Source: Verrucomicrobiaceae bacterium UBA7681 (GTDB taxonomy: Bacteria > Verrucomicrobiota > Verrucomicrobiia > Verrucomicrobiales > Verrucomicrobiaceae). Taken from it: a stretch of 64,000 nt of DNA. The first letter of the stretch is position 1. The number at the start of each line of letters is the position of its first letter. The position numbers and the translations under genes are program-made. Of this stretch, positions 53,337 through 62,931 are shown in pieces. The DNA is taken from assembly GCA_002482965.1 (NCBI GenBank), contig DLGZ01000048.1, positions 95,709 through 159,708 on the forward strand, written 5' to 3'. A model generated the notes under the pieces. It did not search any database and was not told the origin of the DNA. It was given only the letters and a program-made list of their open reading frames with translations.

Positions 53337-53342
53337 TCCACC

Positions 53343-56300
53343 ATGAACACGCTCACCCAGCTCTTCGACTGGCTCCTCGCTGCCAGTCTGCGTGCGTCGC
53401 TGCTTACTCTCGCGACGCTGCTCATTCAGGCGGCATTGCATCGCCACCTCAGCGCCCGCATGCGCTACGCGCTTTGGCTACCAGCGCTAATCGTCCTGCT
53501 CATGCCCGTGCTGCCGCAGAGCCGCTGGAGCATTGAGCACGTCTTTCAGACACCGCCCCCGCCAGCGCAGCTCATCTCCGCACCCATCTCACCAGCGATG
53601 GACTCCACACCCGTCGTTTTCGAAGCGGTCGCCCCCATGCCTGAACTCATCAACTGGCAGCGCATCCTCCTCCTCACTTGGCTCTTCATCTCCGCAGGCA
53701 TTCTCACTCTCGGCGGCATTTCCTTCTTGCTGACTCTTCACCGTTTCAAACAAGCCCGCCATGCCGCCAGCGACGAACTCCTCGCAATGCTCGCCCAAAT
53801 CGCCGCCGAAGTCCGCCTTCGCCATGTTCCGCGCGTCTTGATCGCCTCCTCCGTCAGCAGTCCTGCCGTCACCGGCCTCATTCGCCCTACCCTGCTGCTG
53901 CCCGCTGACTTTGACCGCGAATTCACACCCGCCGAAGCCCGGCTCGTCCTCAAACACGAACTCATGCATCTCAAGCGCGGCGATCTCCCGCTCAATGCCC
54001 TCATGTGTGTGCTCATGGCGCTGCATTGGTTCAATCCTCTGCTCTGGATCGCGTTCTTCAAAATCCGTGCCGACCGTGAAGCCGCGTGTGATGCCCAGGT
54101 GCTCCGCGATGCCACCAAAGACCACCGGGCCGAATACGGTCATGCTTTGCTCAAAGTCGAAACCGCCTTCTGCCCGCGTGGCTTCAGCCTCGGCTTTGTC
54201 GGCATCTTCCAGCGCGGGTCAGCATTACGTTCCCGCATTCAGTCCATTGCCGCACATCGTGCGCCTCATCCCTCCATGAAAGCACTGATGACTTTGAGCA
54301 TTGTTCTCATGACCTTTTTCGGAGTCACCCGCGCTCAGCAGCCGAAACCCGGCGAGGATGTGCAGCTCGTCGCAATCGAGATCAAAATCGTTAAATTCAA
54401 TAAAGCCACCGCCTGGAATTTTGGCGGCAGGTTGACGGACAAAGACATAAATGCGTTTTCTCCTCCTGCACTGCTCTCACCTGAAGAACTCGCCGTTCAA
54501 CTGAGGGAAGTAATAAGGAATGACAGCACCAATGTCATCTCTTACCCCCGCATGGTCACAGTCAGTGGACACGAGCTCATGGTTAAAAGCGTCGTGAACC
54601 AGCCCTTCAAAGGCAAGGAAGGCAAAGTTGAGGAGCTTCCAATCGGCCTCGTCTGCAAGTTCACGCCCACTCTGAATGGCGAAAGCGTCAAACTCGACAT
54701 GGATATCACCGACGCGAATCTCATTGATCCAGCAACAGGTGCGGCGGTTTCCGAGTTCAAAGGCGATTATCCCACCGTCCGCACACGGACTTATAAAGCC
54801 AGTCACGAAGGTCCCGACGGACAATCCTGGGTGATCGCGAGTTGGGATGACGGCAAACCTCAAAGCAAACGCCCAGTTCTTTACATTATCACACCCCATG
54901 TGATCGATCCGAAACAGGGCGGCCTTCCCGCAGCCGCCCCCAGCGACTTCGCCGTCGGCAAATCCGCCTTTCGCCCTCGCGACTCCATGGTCATTACCTC
55001 CATGACGCGCTCAGCCGAGATGCTCACGGTCGGGGTGGATTATGAACTCGGCAGCAAAGATATAGCAATCGCAGCCCTGTACATCACTTCCACCACCGAT
55101 GACAAATCATCCGCCTTTGATGAAAGACAGCAGGCTGTCGTGAAGCGAGGCCGGGGCAGCTTCGTCCTGCATCTCCCCACGCCCTCGCAAGGGCTGCCAC
55201 ACGTCACCTTCTACGACATCGACTCACACAAACCATTCGGCGGCATCTACTTCGGCACTGAAGCAGAGGCGGCAAAGTCCTCGGCGCTTGACCTGAGCTA
55301 CATGACCGCATCCGCTGAGGCGAAAGCAGGAGCATCTACCGATTTCATCAAAACCAAGCTCAACGAGATCATCATCCCCAGCGTTCATTTTCAGGGTGCT
55401 ACGGTGGAAGAGGCCATCGAATACCTCCGTGTCAAAAGCCGTGAACTCAGCCCTGGCCCCAAGGCACCAGGAGTAAGCATCATCTACAGACAGGGCGATC
55501 CACCATCAAAGGCCGCCATCACCATGGATCTCAAAGACGTGCCTCTGGGTGAAGCCCTGCGCTATGTCGTGGAATTGGCGAACCTCAAAATGAGCGTTCA
55601 GCCCTATGCTATCATTGTAGGACAGAACGTTCCTTCCACTGGAGCAGAAAGTCCGGCCCCCAAGTCCGCTGTGGAGACACCTTCAGAAAAGATCATCATC
55701 CCCAGCATCGAATTCCGCGACGCCACACTCACCGAATGCATCGACTTCATTCGCATCAAAGCCCGCGACCTCGATCCCGATAAAAAAGGCGTCAACATCA
55801 TCATCAAGCCCGGCGGAGATGCATCGGCACGAATCACCCTGTCCCTCAAGGACGTTCCGCTGTCCGAAGCCTTGCGCTACTGCGCGGAGCTCGCAAATCA
55901 CAAGCTCACATCCAACGCCCAGTCCTTTTCCCTCACTCCCGTTTCTGCAGAAGCTCCGGCCACCAAAGATCAGGCTTCCCGCCCTGATGCACCGCCACCT
56001 GCAAGCACTGCCGAGGCAAAGGCGGCGGAGCTGCGCAAAGCCCGCCCTCAACAGTATGACTTCGCCAAGGCGAACCTCGGCGATGTCATGCGTTTTCTCG
56101 CCACCGATGCCGGCATCAACTTTTTCTCACTGCCTCCCGAGGACAATCCCATCAATCAAAAGCTGATCACCTTCAGTATTCGTAGCAGCCCATTTGAAGT
56201 GCTCGAAACACTTTGCCGGGCAAATGGCCTGGTTTTGGTTCTCGATCAGGAGGTCTGGTGCATCCGTGCCGCCGATGATACCGCTCTGGTGTCTAAGGAG

Positions 56301-56528
56301 TATGCCCTTCCCCAAACGCAGGCCAGCATCGAAACCATCCTCAAGGACCTCAGCACAGTCATCAATGGTGGCGAAACCAAGCCTGCTGCAGACAAATCTC
56401 AGCCCAGCGTGACCTTCAAAAAAGAGCAGAACTCCATTTCCATCAAGGCCACCCACCTCCAGCACACCTGGGCCAGCGCCTACTTCCAAGGGCTGAGCAG
56501 TTCAGCGCAGTCCGGCAAAACCAAGTGA
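53343..56528 (+). CDS. BlaR1/M56 membrane peptidase fused to secretin-like and STN-like modules
   Basis: A 1061-residue fusion. Residues 1-310 form a BlaR1/MecR1 M56 peptidase: three N-terminal transmembrane helices (about 12-32, 42-58, 104-124), the zinc site K-H-E-L-M-H (around 204-208) and D-R-E-A-A-C-D (around 244). A fourth hydrophobic segment (312-330) starts with a Met and ends FFGVTRAQQ, like a signal peptide with a cleavage site. Residues 340-520 resemble the core of a type II/III secretin (VISYPRMVTVSGHE, GLVCKFTPTLNGES, VLYIITPHVID). Three secretin-N/STN-like repeats follow (about 671-760, 781-866, 902-978). No penicillin-binding sensor domain is present. Confidence 0.9.
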   Translation: MNTLTQLFDWLLAASLRASLLTLATLLIQAALHRHLSARMRYALWLPALIVLLMPVLPQSRWSIEHVFQTPPPPAQLISAPISPAMDSTPVVFEAVAPMPELINWQRILLLTWLFISAGILTLGGISFLLTLHRFKQARHAASDELLAMLAQIAAEVRLRHVPRVLIASSVSSPAVTGLIRPTLLLPADFDREFTPAEARLVLKHELMHLKRGDLPLNALMCVLMALHWFNPLLWIAFFKIRADREAACDAQVLRDATKDHRAEYGHALLKVETAFCPRGFSLGFVGIFQRGSALRSRIQSIAAHRAPHPSMKALMTLSIVLMTFFGVTRAQQPKPGEDVQLVAIEIKIVKFNKATAWNFGGRLTDKDINAFSPPALLSPEELAVQLREVIRNDSTNVISYPRMVTVSGHELMVKSVVNQPFKGKEGKVEELPIGLVCKFTPTLNGESVKLDMDITDANLIDPATGAAVSEFKGDYPTVRTRTYKASHEGPDGQSWVIASWDDGKPQSKRPVLYIITPHVIDPKQGGLPAAAPSDFAVGKSAFRPRDSMVITSMTRSAEMLTVGVDYELGSKDIAIAALYITSTTDDKSSAFDERQQAVVKRGRGSFVLHLPTPSQGLPHVTFYDIDSHKPFGGIYFGTEAEAAKSSALDLSYMTASAEAKAGASTDFIKTKLNEIIIPSVHFQGATVEEAIEYLRVKSRELSPGPKAPGVSIIYRQGDPPSKAAITMDLKDVPLGEALRYVVELANLKMSVQPYAIIVGQNVPSTGAESPAPKSAVETPSEKIIIPSIEFRDATLTECIDFIRIKARDLDPDKKGVNIIIKPGGDASARITLSLKDVPLSEALRYCAELANHKLTSNAQSFSLTPVSAEAPATKDQASRPDAPPPASTAEAKAAELRKARPQQYDFAKANLGDVMRFLATDAGINFFSLPPEDNPINQKLITFSIRSSPFEVLETLCRANGLVLVLDQEVWCIRAADDTALVSKEYALPQTQASIETILKDLSTVINGGETKPAADKSQPSVTFKKEQNSISIKATHLQHTWASAYFQGLSSSAQSGKTK

Positions 56529-56549
56529 TCCCCGGTTGAACTCGCCTCA

Positions 56550-56882
56550 ATGCTCGCTCTGGATGCCACGCTCATGGCATCCATTCCAGATCTCGACCTC
56601 ACCCAGCGCCTTCGCGAAAACGCCTGGATCGGCGATGCCGTTCTGGAACTCTACGTCCGCAGCCTCATCCTGAAGCAGCAGGGCAAAGTGGATGCAGAGA
56701 TGAAAACTCGCTTCACCTGCAATCAGTTCCTCTCCTGCACCGGCAATCCCACCGCCGTCGAGGCCGACATCGGTGTGATCTATCAGCGCGAAGGATTGGA
56801 GCCAGCCTTTGCCTGGATCCGCGAAACTCTGGAACCTCTCTTCCTCAAACAGGAAGCCAAACGCAAGCGCACCGGCAAATAA
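56550..56882 (+). CDS. Mini RNase III-like protein
   Basis: A 110-residue protein with the RNase III catalytic-domain core and nothing else. It shows RLRENAWIGDAVLELYVRSLIL, the counterpart of the Mini-III AYLGDAVYELYVR segment with the catalytic Asp, then TRFTCNQFLSCTGNPTAVEADIGVIYQREGLEPAF, containing a Glu that could be the second metal ligand. There is no dsRNA-binding domain. It resembles the short Mini-III enzymes that process 23S rRNA ends. It starts 21 bp after the M56 gene, perhaps by read-through. Start uncertain: ATG at 56550 or 56574. Confidence 0.8.
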   Translation: MLALDATLMASIPDLDLTQRLRENAWIGDAVLELYVRSLILKQQGKVDAEMKTRFTCNQFLSCTGNPTAVEADIGVIYQREGLEPAFAWIRETLEPLFLKQEAKRKRTGK

Positions 56883-58304
56883 CTACACCCGCTGCCCCAG
56901 CGCCTTCAGCTTGGCCTCGGCTTCACTCCAGGGAATATCGTGCGGCAGGCGCTTGGTCGTTGCCGCCAGCGCAGCGGTCACACCGGCAGCTTCTCCCATC
57001 GCCACAGAGTTCCCCGTCACGCGATAGCTCGCATGCGCGATGAAATCCCCGCTGATATTGCGCCCGGCCATCATCAATCCATCCACATCTTTGGCGATCA
57101 GCGCCCGCAGCGGAATGTCATACGGCTTCACCTTGATGCCCGCATTGCTGTAGGCCGACTTCTTGTTCATGTCCGCGCTCAGCGCATGAATGTCCACACT
57201 GAAGGTGGGGCGCACCACAGCATCATCATAGCGCGCACCGGCGATCACATCCTCCTTGCTCACCGTGTAGCGTCCCGCAATGCGCCGACCGTCGCGCACA
57301 CCGATCTGCTCCGCCGTCGCGGCGATTTGCAGCCCCTCCCACGGGCCGCCGAGCTTGCGCAGGCCGTTGACGATCTTGTTCATCTCAGCACGGGCGTGCA
57401 CCGTGGCCTCGGTGATCTTCGCCGCGTCAAAACAAGGCACACCATATTGGTGGTTCATCATCACCAGCAGCAGATTGTCCCGCACCTGCCACAGCGTCGG
57501 TTTCGCATACGAGGGGAAATGATCGGTGCGTTTGATCTCCGCGAGGAACGCGTCCTTCGAAAGCCCATCAGCCTTGCTGGGGTCTGACTTGTGAATGAAG
57601 TCCTCCAACGCCTTGGCATCTTTGCACACCAGCAGCGCATTGAGCGACATCGGCTGGCAGGGGCACGAATCTGCCTCGCCATATTCAAAGGCACAGCCCG
57701 CCAGCGCGCCGAGATCACCGTCGCCCGTTGTGTCGATAAACACGGGCGCTTTCCAAGCCTGACGCCCTGACTTCGACTCGGTCACAATCGTCGTGAGCCG
57801 TTTCCCTTCGCGATACGCCGCGCAAACTTTCGTGTGGAGCTGGAACTTGATCCCCGCTTCCACGAACATTTCCTCCAGCAGCAGTTTCATGCCCTCAGGC
57901 TCGTAAACGACGCTCTTTTTGTTCGTGCCACGGCGCAGGTCACGCTCTTCCAATCGCTTCAGCAATTCCTGATTGAAGCCCGGCTTGTCAAAATCCAGCA
58001 GGTAGCCCAGCAGGCCCGCCGTCCACACACCACCCAGGCAGCCCCGCCACTCAAAGACCCGCACCTTGGCACCCGCACGCGCTGCCGTGATCGCCGCCGC
58101 AATGCCCGCAGGTCCGGCACCGCAGACGATGACGTCCGCATCCTCAGCCAGCGGCAGATCCTGCGCAGGCTCATGAAACTGCCCCGCTATGGCTTTTTCA
58201 ACCTCGGCCGCGTTCATGACACCAGGAGTGACGAGAGCACCGGAGAATGCAGCGCGCAGGAAGGAACGGCGTTTGAGGTCAGGGGAAAGGTTGGGAGTGC
58301 TCAT
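56883..58304 (-). CDS. Tat-exported FAD-dependent oxidoreductase
   Basis: A 473-residue flavoprotein of the FAD_oxidored type. The N-terminus carries a twin-arginine signal (KRRSFLRAAFSGAL, RRxFL). The FAD motif is DVIVCGAGPAGIAAAITAARAG. It has FIDTTGDGDLGALAGCAFEYG and a late GLMMAGRNISGDFIAHASYRVTGN segment, both typical of this family. Function and substrate unknown; exported, folded redox enzymes of this kind are abundant in Verrucomicrobia. Its stop abuts the RNase III-like gene end to end (convergent). Confidence 0.88.
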   Translation of the reverse strand: MSTPNLSPDLKRRSFLRAAFSGALVTPGVMNAAEVEKAIAGQFHEPAQDLPLAEDADVIVCGAGPAGIAAAITAARAGAKVRVFEWRGCLGGVWTAGLLGYLLDFDKPGFNQELLKRLEERDLRRGTNKKSVVYEPEGMKLLLEEMFVEAGIKFQLHTKVCAAYREGKRLTTIVTESKSGRQAWKAPVFIDTTGDGDLGALAGCAFEYGEADSCPCQPMSLNALLVCKDAKALEDFIHKSDPSKADGLSKDAFLAEIKRTDHFPSYAKPTLWQVRDNLLLVMMNHQYGVPCFDAAKITEATVHARAEMNKIVNGLRKLGGPWEGLQIAATAEQIGVRDGRRIAGRYTVSKEDVIAGARYDDAVVRPTFSVDIHALSADMNKKSAYSNAGIKVKPYDIPLRALIAKDVDGLMMAGRNISGDFIAHASYRVTGNSVAMGEAAGVTAALAATTKRLPHDIPWSEAEAKLKALGQRV

Positions 58305-58344
58305 GATCGTACAGTAGTCAGATTAAGAACGACTTCGGACAAGA

Positions 58345-60282
58345 TCATTGATCACTTTTTACCATCAACGACTCCACCTGCACCGCCACGGCCTCATCGC
58401 ACTTCTTCAAGGCTTCCTGAAGTTTTGCACGATCTCCCCCGCTTTCCTGAATCAATCTTTGGGCAATGGCAAACGCCGGCTCAAACCGGCCGTCTCCATC
58501 CGCATCCAACCAGATCGGATTCGTCGAGCCGATCACCCTTGGCACGAAAGTCTTGCTGCTCGGTTGGTACGGGCGCGGAATCTCCCAGAACGGCTCGGTG
58601 ACACCCGGCCCCGTCGCGATCACCACCAGATGCACATCGTGCGCCGGCTTCGGTATTTGCCAGACGATACGCGCCTTTTCACCCGCACGGTGGTCATCCT
58701 CAATTTTCTGCTCGCGAATCAGAATGCCATTCGCAAACAGTTCGATGCGGTCTGCCTTTGTCCATGCCGGGCCAAAGACGGTGGCCTCCACCTTGATACT
58801 CTCCGCCAGCCCCGTGGCCAGATCACCCACCGTGAACTTGTCATTCACCTTCAGCTGCGTCAGCAGCCCAAGGCTCACCAGCAACCGCCCCTCTTTGTAG
58901 CTGCGCCAGACTTCGTCGAGATCGAGGTTCGTCGGATCCGCATCCTTCGTAGCCACATACGTGCGACCCTGACCAAGTATGAAGCGGTTCACATCATGAC
59001 TGTCGCTCGATCCAACAGCCGCAACGCGATGCCCTCGGTTCAACAACGCAAACCAGTCTCGATACAGCAGATGTATGTCCGACTGCATCGCCGCAGACGT
59101 GACCACTTCCATTGCATCAATGTCCAGCGCGTCCGCCTGACGATGCCTGCCCGTCTTCGGATTGAACTGCATGCCGCCGAGTGGAATGAAGCCGCTGTGC
59201 AAGTCACGCGGATGATTCAGCGTGATCACCTTCACACCCGGTGTCGCACGGATCTCCGGCAGCAGCTTCGCCCAGTCTTCCTCCTTGGGATTCACCACAC
59301 GGGCACCCGCTTCAACCGGAAACGCATTGAAGTGACCATGCTTCGTCGTCACCTCATTGCCGATCACCGGCGTGAAACGCTTCGCCACACCCATGCTCGC
59401 CGCACTGGGCGCATAGTCCGTGTGGTGATTGTGATCCGTCGCAACTGCCAGCTCGATCCCTTCCCCCGCAATCGTCAGCATGCGCTCCTCAATCTTCGCA
59501 TCGCCATGCCCGCTGTGCGTCAGCGTGTGAATGTGGCTGTCTGCCGCGATCCAGCCCACCGTCGGCACCTCACGCCTTAGTTGCAGAGCCACCGGCTTCG
59601 TCTCACCCGCACGCAGAGAAATCACCACACGCTCGACACTCCATTCAAAACCTCGTCCCGCATGCAGGATGTAGTCGCCCGGCGGCAGCGACAGCATGGC
59701 CTTGCCATTCCGTGTGTAAATCACTCCAATCCGCACCGCCACCTCTGCTACAGGTTCCGCCCGCAGCGGCTGCAATGTCCCATCCGCTCGCGTCAAGGTC
59801 AGCCGACACGGCAGTCCACTGCCCGTTTCGCCATCCGTCACCGTCACATCCATCTGCGCTCCACTCATCACCTCCGTCATCGGCTTAGCCGCGATGAACA
59901 CCGGCCCCACTTCGATGTCATCCAGGCCCGGCGGCGCTTCGATCGACAGAACATTTTGCCCATCGCGCAACGCACCCGCCGGGATCGCCAGCAGGCTTTC
60001 CATCGCCGTTTCCGCCGTCACCAGCGCTCCCAGCTTGCGCCCGTTCAGCAGCACCGGCCATGTGAGTTTAACATCTCGCTGCCAAAGCCGCAGCGTCTGC
60101 TCCGTGGCATTTACCTTCGCTTCAAAACGCACTTCCAGCCGCTCCGCATCGACAGCTCGATCCTTGAACGCCTCCCACTCAAACTGCCCCGTCCTGCCAA
60201 GATGCAGCCTCCTGGCGTCGACGGTCAAATCCTCCGCTATCAAAGTCAGCGCGGGCAGACAAAGCAGAATCCATTTCATCAT
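58345..60282 (-). CDS. Secreted CehA/McbA-like PHP-domain metallohydrolase
   Basis: A 645-residue exported protein with signal peptide MMKWILLCLPALTLIAED. The N-terminal half (about 30-280) is beta-rich and includes a carbohydrate-binding/Ig-like section. The PHP domain follows: DSHIHTLTHSGHGD, AVATDHNHHTDYAP, TLNHPRD and GSSDSHD supply the metal ligands. The C-terminal part is beta-rich again. The arrangement matches CehA/McbA-type metallohydrolases; substrate unclear. Start ATG 60282 fits the signal peptide. The same-strand FAD oxidoreductase lies downstream, 40 bp away. Confidence 0.88.
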   Translation of the reverse strand: MMKWILLCLPALTLIAEDLTVDARRLHLGRTGQFEWEAFKDRAVDAERLEVRFEAKVNATEQTLRLWQRDVKLTWPVLLNGRKLGALVTAETAMESLLAIPAGALRDGQNVLSIEAPPGLDDIEVGPVFIAAKPMTEVMSGAQMDVTVTDGETGSGLPCRLTLTRADGTLQPLRAEPVAEVAVRIGVIYTRNGKAMLSLPPGDYILHAGRGFEWSVERVVISLRAGETKPVALQLRREVPTVGWIAADSHIHTLTHSGHGDAKIEERMLTIAGEGIELAVATDHNHHTDYAPSAASMGVAKRFTPVIGNEVTTKHGHFNAFPVEAGARVVNPKEEDWAKLLPEIRATPGVKVITLNHPRDLHSGFIPLGGMQFNPKTGRHRQADALDIDAMEVVTSAAMQSDIHLLYRDWFALLNRGHRVAAVGSSDSHDVNRFILGQGRTYVATKDADPTNLDLDEVWRSYKEGRLLVSLGLLTQLKVNDKFTVGDLATGLAESIKVEATVFGPAWTKADRIELFANGILIREQKIEDDHRAGEKARIVWQIPKPAHDVHLVVIATGPGVTEPFWEIPRPYQPSSKTFVPRVIGSTNPIWLDADGDGRFEPAFAIAQRLIQESGGDRAKLQEALKKCDEAVAVQVESLMVKSDQ

Positions 60283-60356
60283 GATCGAACGAGCCTCCAT
60301 GCTGACAACTATCCACCCGCCGTTGAAATGACGCCTGAGCTTGCCAATGCTGCCAT

Positions 60357-60968
60357 ATGAAACGCTATCCTGTCCACCACACGTCCTCATCTCCTTTGGA
60401 TTGGTCCGTAGCCGAGCCATTGACCGACTTCACCTTTCCCTGGGAAGAGCGCACCGCCCCGCTCACCGAGTTCCGTGCTCTCTGGGATGAAACGCATTTT
60501 CACTTCCGCTTCGATTGCGTCGATGAAGATCTCGTGCTGCCCGACGGACCCACCTCCAAGGATCGCGTGCTCGGCTCCGACCGCGTCGAAATCTTCTTCA
60601 CCCCCGATCTGAGCCTGAAGCCCTACTACTGCCTCGAAATGTCCCCTCGTGGCGACGTTCTGGCCTACGAAGCAACTTTCTACCGTGAAATGAATTGGGA
60701 TTGGTCATGCGCAGGCCTGCAACTCAACGCAACCATCGAAGGCAATCGCTACTCCGTCACCGGCAGCCTACCGCTCGACACGCTCCGCGCCTTGAACATG
60801 CTCAAACCCGGCTCATCTGAATTTTACGCCGGCCTCTACCGCGCGGAGTTCCATCACCAGCCCGATGGCACCGTTCATTCCGGCTGGATGCCCTGGGTGA
60901 ATCCACAGACCGACCGACCGGACTTCCATGTGCCCGCTTCGTTTGGAGTGCTCGAACTCGTGCGATGA
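60357..60968 (+). CDS. CBM9-like carbohydrate-binding protein
   Basis: A 203-residue protein with the family 9 carbohydrate-binding-module look: FRALWDETHFHFRFDCVDEDLV, GSDRVEIFFTPD, EMSPRGDVLAYEA, and a final GWMPWVNPQTDRPDFHVPASFGVLEL. There is no signal peptide, so it may be cytoplasmic. Probably a sugar or glycan sensor or binding protein. Its TGA is followed directly by the TCA stop of the convergent gene, making a TGATCA junction. Confidence 0.82.
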   Translation: MKRYPVHHTSSSPLDWSVAEPLTDFTFPWEERTAPLTEFRALWDETHFHFRFDCVDEDLVLPDGPTSKDRVLGSDRVEIFFTPDLSLKPYYCLEMSPRGDVLAYEATFYREMNWDWSCAGLQLNATIEGNRYSVTGSLPLDTLRALNMLKPGSSEFYAGLYRAEFHHQPDGTVHSGWMPWVNPQTDRPDFHVPASFGVLELVR

Positions 60969-61808
60969 TCACTTCACTCCCGCCTGCGGATACTTCGACA
61001 CGGTGTCCCACGCAATCTGCTGAAGGATGGCATGCTGCTCCGCATTGATGCTGCGCTCAGGTGCGGTGTGTCCCACCGGACTCATGCGATAGATCGCGGC
61101 AAAATTGCAGTAGGCCGCCAGCGCCATGATGTGCCCTTGCCCATGACCGATGGGATCGCGGAAGAGCGCGGACTGCTTCGTGATCCCAGGAAACTCACCA
61201 GCCACGACCATGGCTCGCAGTTTCACCACCGCATCGCCCACGGGAACGATGAACACACACGTCTTGCCGTGCTGCTGATTGAGCCCGGCGACTTGCGCCT
61301 CGATCTTCGTCCGCCAGCCATCGATGGCGGCCTGCAGATCCGCGATCTTCACGTTGTCACGCTGGGTGTTGTCCTTGATGCGCCGGTCCGGCTGACCGGG
61401 TTCTGGCGCAGACAGGTCAAAGGGATACCAGGAGGCCTGCACGAGGAAGCGCATATTGGGATTGTGCTCCAATCCAAGTTTCACGAAGTTCGTGATGCCT
61501 TCATCCGGGCTGAGCAGGTGCGACGCCATCGTGAAGACATCGACCTCTCCACCGATGAGCGCCTTCTTTGCCACGTTCTTATCATCCGCCAGGTCCCAGT
61601 GCTGGATCACCTTGGAACCACCAATGCCCTGCTGCCCGGCAAGTTTGTGACCTTGAATGTCCGTGGTCTTGACCATCGCTTCGATCATCCCTGGCACAAA
61701 CATGTGAAAGCTGTGCCCCGTGTAAAAGACCCGCTTACCGGGAACGGCGTCAGCCCCAAAAGCACAAGACAGCGAAGCGGTCAGGCAGACGGCAAGGAAA
61801 CGAATCAT
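60969..61808 (-). CDS. Secreted SGNH-like hydrolase of unknown family
   Basis: A 279-residue exported protein with signal peptide (IRFLAVCLTASLSCAFGAD). After it, FYTGHSFHMFV has a G-H-S-F block I, GIGGSKV resembles block II, and DPIGHGQGHIMALAAYCNF carries His near the end, so an SGNH/GDSL-like fold is plausible though distant. Function not assignable. Start ATG at 61808. No operon partner on this strand; truD lies 69 bp upstream. Confidence 0.7.
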   Translation of the reverse strand: MIRFLAVCLTASLSCAFGADAVPGKRVFYTGHSFHMFVPGMIEAMVKTTDIQGHKLAGQQGIGGSKVIQHWDLADDKNVAKKALIGGEVDVFTMASHLLSPDEGITNFVKLGLEHNPNMRFLVQASWYPFDLSAPEPGQPDRRIKDNTQRDNVKIADLQAAIDGWRTKIEAQVAGLNQQHGKTCVFIVPVGDAVVKLRAMVVAGEFPGITKQSALFRDPIGHGQGHIMALAAYCNFAAIYRMSPVGHTAPERSINAEQHAILQQIAWDTVSKYPQAGVK

Positions 61809-61876
61809 GAAGGAATGGCGGCACATGGTGATCCTTCAGCTACGTCCACACACCAGCCTTCATTGCTGCAAATGCA

Positions 61877-62929
61877 CTAGGCACTCGAATCTGGGCTGGA
61901 TTCATCCAACTCTGCCAGCTCACTCAGCAAAGTCGTGGCATAAGTTCCCTTGGGAAGATCAAAGCAAATTTGCAGATCGCCATTTGCCATCACTTCAAAT
62001 TTGGAATCGAGCGGCCGCAAGCGCATAACACGGCGTTCCTGCCGCAGTCCGAAAGCTTCAAGTCCGGCGGTGATGTCAGGAAATCCAGCGAGCAGTTCCT
62101 GTTCGAATGTGCGCACCTCGCCCACGCTTTGCAGTTCACCACTTCCCCACAGTGGCGCAGTGAGTTCGACGATTCCCTTTTCAAACCGCGCAACTTCATC
62201 ACCCCTCTGATTTTCCGGCAGCAAGATCGTGCCGTTGTCGGCGAAGCCGAAGACTTCACCAGCCAACGGTTTGTCCCAGCTCCCGCCTGCCATGCGGCCG
62301 GCCACCACCGCATTAAACAAATGACTGCGAGCAGCAGAAAGCAGGATGCCGCGCAGCAGACGATCCCCCGGTGTGAACTCACCGCGAAACATCGCCTGCG
62401 CCTTTGCCACGTTTTGTCCTTCGTTGCCAAAGCGCTGCGTGCCGAAGAAATTCGGAGCGCCTTTCTCCGTGATCGCCTGCCAGCGCTGCGCGGCAACTGC
62501 CGCGTCGAAGTCCGGCTCTCGCAGCCGGATGGTGAAGCGATTGCCCAGATGAATGCCACGCCTCAGCTTTCGCGTATTCCGTGTGATGCGCAGCACACGC
62601 AGCCCTTCGGACTCCAACACCGCCGATTCCGGCGATGCCTGCCCAGGCATGTGCAAGCTGAACCACTGACGCGTGACCGCATGGCGGTCCTTCAGGCCGC
62701 AGTGGCTGACCAACCGCCGCCGAATCCCCACCGCGTCCGCCAGTCGTGCCGCCGCTGTGTTACTGTCCAGATTACGCTTCTCCGCCCACACGAGGCAGTG
62801 CTCTCCCTCGCCCGAAGGCTCAAACCCCAGCAACTCCTCCACCACAAAATCCTCCGGCTGCACTTTGAAACGCGCCCGGCCCAGCGGGCCACCGTGCAGG
62901 AAGGGAAGATCGTTCGAATTCAAAATCAT
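61877..62929 (-). CDS. truD: tRNA pseudouridine(13) synthase
   Basis: A 350-residue enzyme that isomerises U13 of tRNA-Glu to pseudouridine. The nucleophile is D81 in CGLKDRHAVTRQW, and the N-terminal FKVQPEDFVVEELLGFEPSGEGEHCLVWAEKRNL and FFGTQRFG segments are typical of TruD. It follows the FMN oxidase closely: ATG at 62929 is 2 bp past its stop, while GTG at 62935 would overlap it. Both are on the minus strand and probably co-transcribed. Confidence 0.94.
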   Translation of the reverse strand: MILNSNDLPFLHGGPLGRARFKVQPEDFVVEELLGFEPSGEGEHCLVWAEKRNLDSNTAAARLADAVGIRRRLVSHCGLKDRHAVTRQWFSLHMPGQASPESAVLESEGLRVLRITRNTRKLRRGIHLGNRFTIRLREPDFDAAVAAQRWQAITEKGAPNFFGTQRFGNEGQNVAKAQAMFRGEFTPGDRLLRGILLSAARSHLFNAVVAGRMAGGSWDKPLAGEVFGFADNGTILLPENQRGDEVARFEKGIVELTAPLWGSGELQSVGEVRTFEQELLAGFPDITAGLEAFGLRQERRVMRLRPLDSKFEVMANGDLQICFDLPKGTYATTLLSELAELDESSPDSSA

Positions 62930-62931
62930 GT

